DNA of 9,541 nt, from NCBI GenBank assembly GCA_002338615.1, contig DDIS01000207.1, positions 1 through 9,541 on the forward strand, in the 5' to 3' direction. The DNA comes from Proteobacteria bacterium UBA1844. Its GTDB lineage: Bacteria; Pseudomonadota; Gammaproteobacteria; Steroidobacterales; Woeseiaceae. Positions 6,544-9,541 of the stretch are shown one piece after another. Position 1 is the stretch's first letter, and each line of letters begins with the position of its first letter. The position numbers were made by a program, and so were the translations under genes. The notes below the pieces were generated by a model. It worked only from the letters and a program-made list of their open reading frames with translations. It made no database searches and was not told the origin of the DNA.

Positions 6544-7815
6544 CTAAACGGCGTCGAAAGCCTGATCGAGGTCCGCGATAATATCATCGATATGCTCGAT
6601 GCCGACGCAGATCCGGATCGCCTCGGGCGTTACACCGGCGCTGATTTGCTCCACGTCCGTAAGCTGGCGATGGGTCGTGGATGCCGGGTGACAGGCCAGG
6701 GTCCTGGTGTCGCCTATATTCACCAGTCTCTTCGCAAGCTTCAGTGCATCGTAAAACCGGGTACCCGCTTCCAGGCCGCCCTTGATCCCGAACGAGAGCA
6801 ATGAGGCCGGGTTACCCGCGCAATACTTTTTCGCCAAAGCGAACGACGGGTCACTCTCAAGCCCTGCAAAACGGACCCACTCGACCTGCTTGTGTGCCTG
6901 CAGAAACTTCGCGACCGCATGCGCGTTTTCGCAGTGCCGTTCCATCCGGAGCGTCAGCGTTTCCAGGCCCTGCAATATCAGAAAGGCATTCATCGGTGAC
7001 AGCGCGGAGCCCGTATTGCGCAACGGAACCGTGCGCGCGCGCCCGATGTAGGCAGCCTCCCCGAGTGCTTCGGTGTATACGACACCGTGATACGACGGCT
7101 CGGGTTCATTCAGTTGCGGGTAGCGGGCTTTGTGCTCGGCCCACGGAAACTTGCCGGAATCGACGATGAGCCCACCAATCGAGTTGCCGTGGCCGCCAAT
7201 ATACTTGGTCAGTGCATGCACGACGATGTCGGCGCCAAATTCGATCGGCCTGCACAGTGCGGGTGTTGCAACCGTATTATCGACAATCACGGCGACGCCA
7301 TGGCGGTGCGCGGCTTTGGCGATGGGCTCTATATCCACAATGTTGCCCGCCGGGTTACCGATCGTCTCGCAGAAAACAGCTTTGGTCCGATCGTCAATCA
7401 ACTTCTCTATTGCTGCCGCTGAATCGTCCTCGGCAAAACGCACCTCGATACCCAGGCCCGGCAACATGTGGGCGAACAGCGTGTAGGTACCACCATAAAG
7501 CTGCGGCGTCGTGACGATATTGTCACCGGCTTTCGTGATCGTAAGGATCGAGTAGTTAATGGCCGCCATGCCCGAACTGACGGCGAGTCCCGCGAGCCCA
7601 CCTTCCATTGCCGCGACGCGTTTTTCAAGCACGTCGTTGGTGGGGTTCATGATCCGCGTGTAGATATTGCCAGGAACCACCAGGTCGAAAAGGTCCGCCC
7701 CATGCTGGGCATTGTCGAACTCGTACGCCACCGTCTGGTAAATCGGCACCGCGACCGATTTGGTGGTCGGGTCCGTCTCGTAGCCTGCGTGTATCGCCAG
7801 TGTTTCCTGTTTCAT
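6544..7815 (-). CDS. metY: O-acetylhomoserine sulfhydrylase (PLP enzyme, Cys/Met metabolism)
   Basis: A 423-residue cytoplasmic PLP enzyme of the cystathionine gamma-synthase fold. The PLP lysine is K204 in HALTKYIGGHG. Other cofactor contacts are S81-G-M (phosphate), Y107 in QLYGGT (ring stacking), D179 in VDNT (pyridine nitrogen) and Y52-T-R54 from the neighbouring subunit. Length and the insertion around 222-290 (FPWAEHKARYPQ and onward to PLRNTGSALSP) fit MetY, which is longer than MetB, MetC or MetZ. It makes homocysteine from O-acetylhomoserine and sulfide, the direct sulfhydrylation route to methionine; some homologues also use O-acetylserine. GGAAGG at 7822-7827, six bases before ATG 7815, is a strong ribosome site. 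A promoter and a hairpin lie in its leader. No other methionine gene is in the window. The exact substrate (acetyl or succinyl ester) cannot be read from sequence. Confidence 0.94.
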   Translation of the reverse strand: MKQETLAIHAGYETDPTTKSVAVPIYQTVAYEFDNAQHGADLFDLVVPGNIYTRIMNPTNDVLEKRVAAMEGGLAGLAVSSGMAAINYSILTITKAGDNIVTTPQLYGGTYTLFAHMLPGLGIEVRFAEDDSAAAIEKLIDDRTKAVFCETIGNPAGNIVDIEPIAKAAHRHGVAVIVDNTVATPALCRPIEFGADIVVHALTKYIGGHGNSIGGLIVDSGKFPWAEHKARYPQLNEPEPSYHGVVYTEALGEAAYIGRARTVPLRNTGSALSPMNAFLILQGLETLTLRMERHCENAHAVAKFLQAHKQVEWVRFAGLESDPSFALAKKYCAGNPASLLSFGIKGGLEAGTRFYDALKLAKRLVNIGDTRTLACHPASTTHRQLTDVEQISAGVTPEAIRICVGIEHIDDIIADLDQAFDAV

Positions 7816-7838
7816 TTGTTACCTTCCAGATGTTAAGA

Positions 7839-7865
7839 GACCGAGAGGCAGTTTGCCGTCCGGTC
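7839..7865 (-). promoter_or_regulatory. Two-tier hairpin in the metY leader
   Basis: Read on the minus strand, GACCG pairs with CGGTC (7861-7865 with 7839-7843) and inside it GGCA pairs with TGCC (7854-7857 with 7847-7850). The two stems are separated by a symmetric three-by-three internal loop (GAC against TCT) and capped by AAC. It ends 11 bases before the Shine-Dalgarno sequence and falls inside the predicted transcript. There is no following T tract, so it is not a simple terminator. It does not match SAM-I, SAM-II or SAH riboswitch cores that I can recall. It may instead act as a palindromic operator. Structure is seen; function is inferred. Confidence 0.5.
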
Positions 7866-7904
7866 ATTATTTCGGATGAGATTGGGATTGTTAAAGCGAC
7901 TCCG

Positions 7905-7910
7905 ATTCTA
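7905..7910 (-). promoter_or_regulatory. Candidate -10 element for metY
   Basis: TAGAAT on the minus strand matches five of six bases of TATAAT. The -35 region 17 bases upstream (7928-7933, TTCCGT) is poor, so an activator may be needed. Transcription would start near 7898, leaving a leader of about 80 bases that includes the hairpin. Confidence 0.4.
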
Positions 7911-7962
7911 AAGATTAATTGCAGGTAACGGAAATTTTCTCTGCCGCTGTCTGTGCCGGGTA

Positions 7963-7991
7963 TTGGCAATTTTTCGGGATTAAACTATATT
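7963..7991 (+). promoter_or_regulatory. Sigma70 promoter for the FAD oxidase gene
   Basis: TTGGCA at 7963-7968 and TATATT at 7986-7991 each match five of six consensus bases and are separated by exactly 17 bases. Transcription should begin near 7998, giving a leader of about 34 bases with a G-rich ribosome site (8019-8024) before ATG 8032. It is the best-formed -35/-10 promoter in the window. Confidence 0.7.
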
Positions 7992-8031
7992 CAAACGAAA
8001 CAATTCGACGCTTTTGCTGGGGGGCAACACG

Positions 8032-9516
8032 ATGGACAGACGGCGATTTTGCAAGACAACTCTGGCTGCGAGTATTGCGGCTACCTACCCACTGATCGGC
8101 GGCTGTTCAAAAGAGGCCCCCGTCGCGAGCAAAGCAGATACGAGCATCGCTGCCGTGTCTCTTGACGGCGCACAGATCGAGCTGAAAAAAGCGGCCATCA
8201 ACGAGCTGGGCGAGGCGCTTCGCGGCACGGTTCTGCTCTCCGGAGATCCCGGCTACGACAGCGCGCGAAAAGTCTGGAACGGGATGCACGACAAGCGCCC
8301 GGCGCTGATTGCGCGCGTCGCCAGTGCCGAGGACGTCAGTACGGCGGTGCAATTTGCGCATGGCAATAATCTGCTGCTTGCCGTGCGCGGTGGTGGACAC
8401 AGCTGGCCGGGCAAGTCGGTGTGCGACCGTGGCCTGATGATCGATCTGTCGGCGTTGACGAAGGTCAGCGTCGACAGCGGGCAAAAGCGCGCCGTCGCGG
8501 GCGGTGGTGCGCTGCTCAACGGACTCGATACGGCCTGCCTGGAACAGGGCCTGGTTACCACGGCCGGCGTTGTGTCACACACGGGTATCGGCGGCTTCAC
8601 ACTCGGCGGCGGCTACGGTCGCCTGAACAGAAAGTATGGCCTCGCCGTCGACAACCTGCTCGGCGCGACGATCGTTACGGCGGACGGCGAGGTGCGACAT
8701 GTCAGCGCCGAAGAGGAGGCCGACTTGTTCTGGGCGATCCGCGGTGGTGGCGGCAATTTTGGCGTCGTCACGGATTTCGAATTCCAGTTGCATCCGTTCA
8801 ACCGCAATGTTCTCTCGGGCATGATTGTCTGGCCCCTCGCGCAGGCGAACGATGTGTTGGGCTTCTATGCGGACTGGCACCAGGACATCTCGGACGACCT
8901 GTATGTAGGTCCGGCACTGGTCACGTTACCGGACGGGACCGGAGTAGTGGCCGCCGAAGTTGTCTATGCCGGCGACCCGGTTGCTGGTGAAAAAGAGCTC
9001 GCAGCGTTTCGCGCGGTAGGCAAACCGATCGAGGACGGTATCAGCATGCAGGACTACATGGTGATGCAGACGCAGGAGGATGCAACGTTTGCACATGGCA
9101 TTCGTTCCTATGCCAAGAACGGTATGGTTCAGGAGTTTACCCACGACTTTGCGACAGCGCTGATCGATGCCTATATCAACGATCCCAGGATCATGTGTTT
9201 TACACACACGGGCGGCGGCGCGGTTAACCGGGTGACAGAATCAGCGACCGCGTTTCCGCATCGCAATGCGCAGACCATGATCGGATTTGCCGGTGGCTGG
9301 ACGGATCCCGCCGCAGATGAAGAGGCCATAGCCAGTGTGCGGCAATGGTTCAGCGCGGCGGAACCGTTCATTGGCGGCTATTACGACAACATCGAATTCG
9401 ACAGGTCGAAGTCTACCGGTAATTACGGACCGGCCTACGAGCGCCTGGCGCGCATCAAGGGCCAGTACGATCCCGATAACCTGTTTCGCCTGAACAGCAA
9501 CATCAAGCCGGCGTAG
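8032..9516 (+). CDS. Tat-exported, lipoprotein-like FAD-linked oxidase (berberine bridge enzyme family)
   Basis: A 494-residue VAO/PCMH-fold oxidoreductase with a C-terminal BBE segment. The start MDRRRFCKTTLAA carries a twin-arginine motif, and LIGGC at 21-25 is a credible lipobox with Ser at +2, so the enzyme is probably folded with FAD in the cytoplasm, exported by Tat and lipidated at C25. A TTG at 8014 would add six residues, but the ATG fits the signal and the G-rich ribosome site better. RGGGHSWPG (119-127) contains H123, the expected 8-alpha-histidyl FAD attachment. The second anchoring cysteine of bicovalent enzymes is absent: AGVVSHTGIGG (178-188) has no Cys. RGGGGNFGVVTDFEF (237-251) and the final YDPDNLFRLNSNIKP (479-493) are family signatures. 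Such enzymes oxidise alcohols, sugars or alkaloid-like amines with oxygen or another acceptor; the substrate is unknown. It is divergent from metY and stands alone in the window. Confidence 0.92.
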   Translation: MDRRRFCKTTLAASIAATYPLIGGCSKEAPVASKADTSIAAVSLDGAQIELKKAAINELGEALRGTVLLSGDPGYDSARKVWNGMHDKRPALIARVASAEDVSTAVQFAHGNNLLLAVRGGGHSWPGKSVCDRGLMIDLSALTKVSVDSGQKRAVAGGGALLNGLDTACLEQGLVTTAGVVSHTGIGGFTLGGGYGRLNRKYGLAVDNLLGATIVTADGEVRHVSAEEEADLFWAIRGGGGNFGVVTDFEFQLHPFNRNVLSGMIVWPLAQANDVLGFYADWHQDISDDLYVGPALVTLPDGTGVVAAEVVYAGDPVAGEKELAAFRAVGKPIEDGISMQDYMVMQTQEDATFAHGIRSYAKNGMVQEFTHDFATALIDAYINDPRIMCFTHTGGGAVNRVTESATAFPHRNAQTMIGFAGGWTDPAADEEAIASVRQWFSAAEPFIGGYYDNIEFDRSKSTGNYGPAYERLARIKGQYDPDNLFRLNSNIKPA

Positions 9517-9541
9517 CAATGGTGCCGGTCATAACTTAATA

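Noticed and set aside
7829..7852. MetJ operator array upstream of metY
   Set aside because: Best eight-base units match AGACGTCT at only about four or five positions, so no convincing tandem met boxes exist.
7816..7900. SAM-II or SAH riboswitch in the metY leader
   Set aside because: The conserved pseudoknot and core sequences of these classes are not present; only a single two-tier hairpin is seen.
7953..8165. Plus-strand frame overlapping the start of the FAD oxidase
   Set aside because: It crosses the promoter and the Tat signal region in another frame and shows no protein features.
9506..9541. Terminator after the FAD oxidase
   Set aside because: CCGGC and GCCGG could pair across an eleven-base loop, but no T tract follows and the window ends too soon to judge.

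Overview
The window looks like chromosomal DNA from a GC-rich gammaproteobacterium. Three things point there: a SecB export chaperone, the linked set rhodanese–grxC–secB–gpsA, and a divergent envC–ctpA–yibQ cluster. In Escherichia coli and Pseudomonas these two sets sit back to back. The lineage inside the class cannot be fixed by reading alone; the Tat lipoprotein oxidase and the mix of genes would suit an uncultured marine or sediment group, but that is inference. There is no sign of phage, insertion sequence, CRISPR, tRNA or rRNA.

Left part (1-2669, all minus strand): a cell-wall operon read right to left. envC (degenerate LytM amidase activator) is followed after 159 bases by ctpA (S41 PDZ protease, Ser299/Lys324/Gln328), which overlaps by ATGA the start of a yibQ-type divergent polysaccharide deacetylase cut by the window edge. 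All three products carry export signals. gpmI, which usually stands between envC and the rhodanese gene, is absent from this spot.

Middle part (2683-5062, plus strand): an extended -10 promoter (TGcTATAAT) lies just outside the envC start and drives a compact operon. It encodes a membrane-anchored rhodanese, a glutaredoxin 3 with a CGYC active site, SecB, and GpsA (glycerol-3-phosphate dehydrogenase). Together these cover thiol redox, protein export and phospholipid precursor supply. The gpsA reading frame has no ATG, GTG or TTG ahead of its Rossmann motif, so it must start at a rare codon (best candidate CTG at 4031, overlapping the secB stop) or be reached by frameshift; this is the most unusual point in the window.

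Right part (5101-9516): two minus-strand genes and one plus-strand gene. metY (O-acetylhomoserine sulfhydrylase) has a leader with a clean two-tier hairpin 11 bases ahead of its Shine-Dalgarno sequence. After 147 bases comes an EstB-like exported serine hydrolase of the beta-lactamase/esterase fold, which converges on gpsA with 38 bases between. Divergent from metY, behind a near-consensus sigma70 promoter, is a berberine-bridge-type FAD oxidase with both a twin-arginine signal and a lipobox. Every stretch between genes is shorter than 300 bases; the longest (7816-8031) holds the two divergent promoters and the metY leader hairpin. No clearly new multi-gene system was found: most of the window is ordinary housekeeping DNA with a few odd details.
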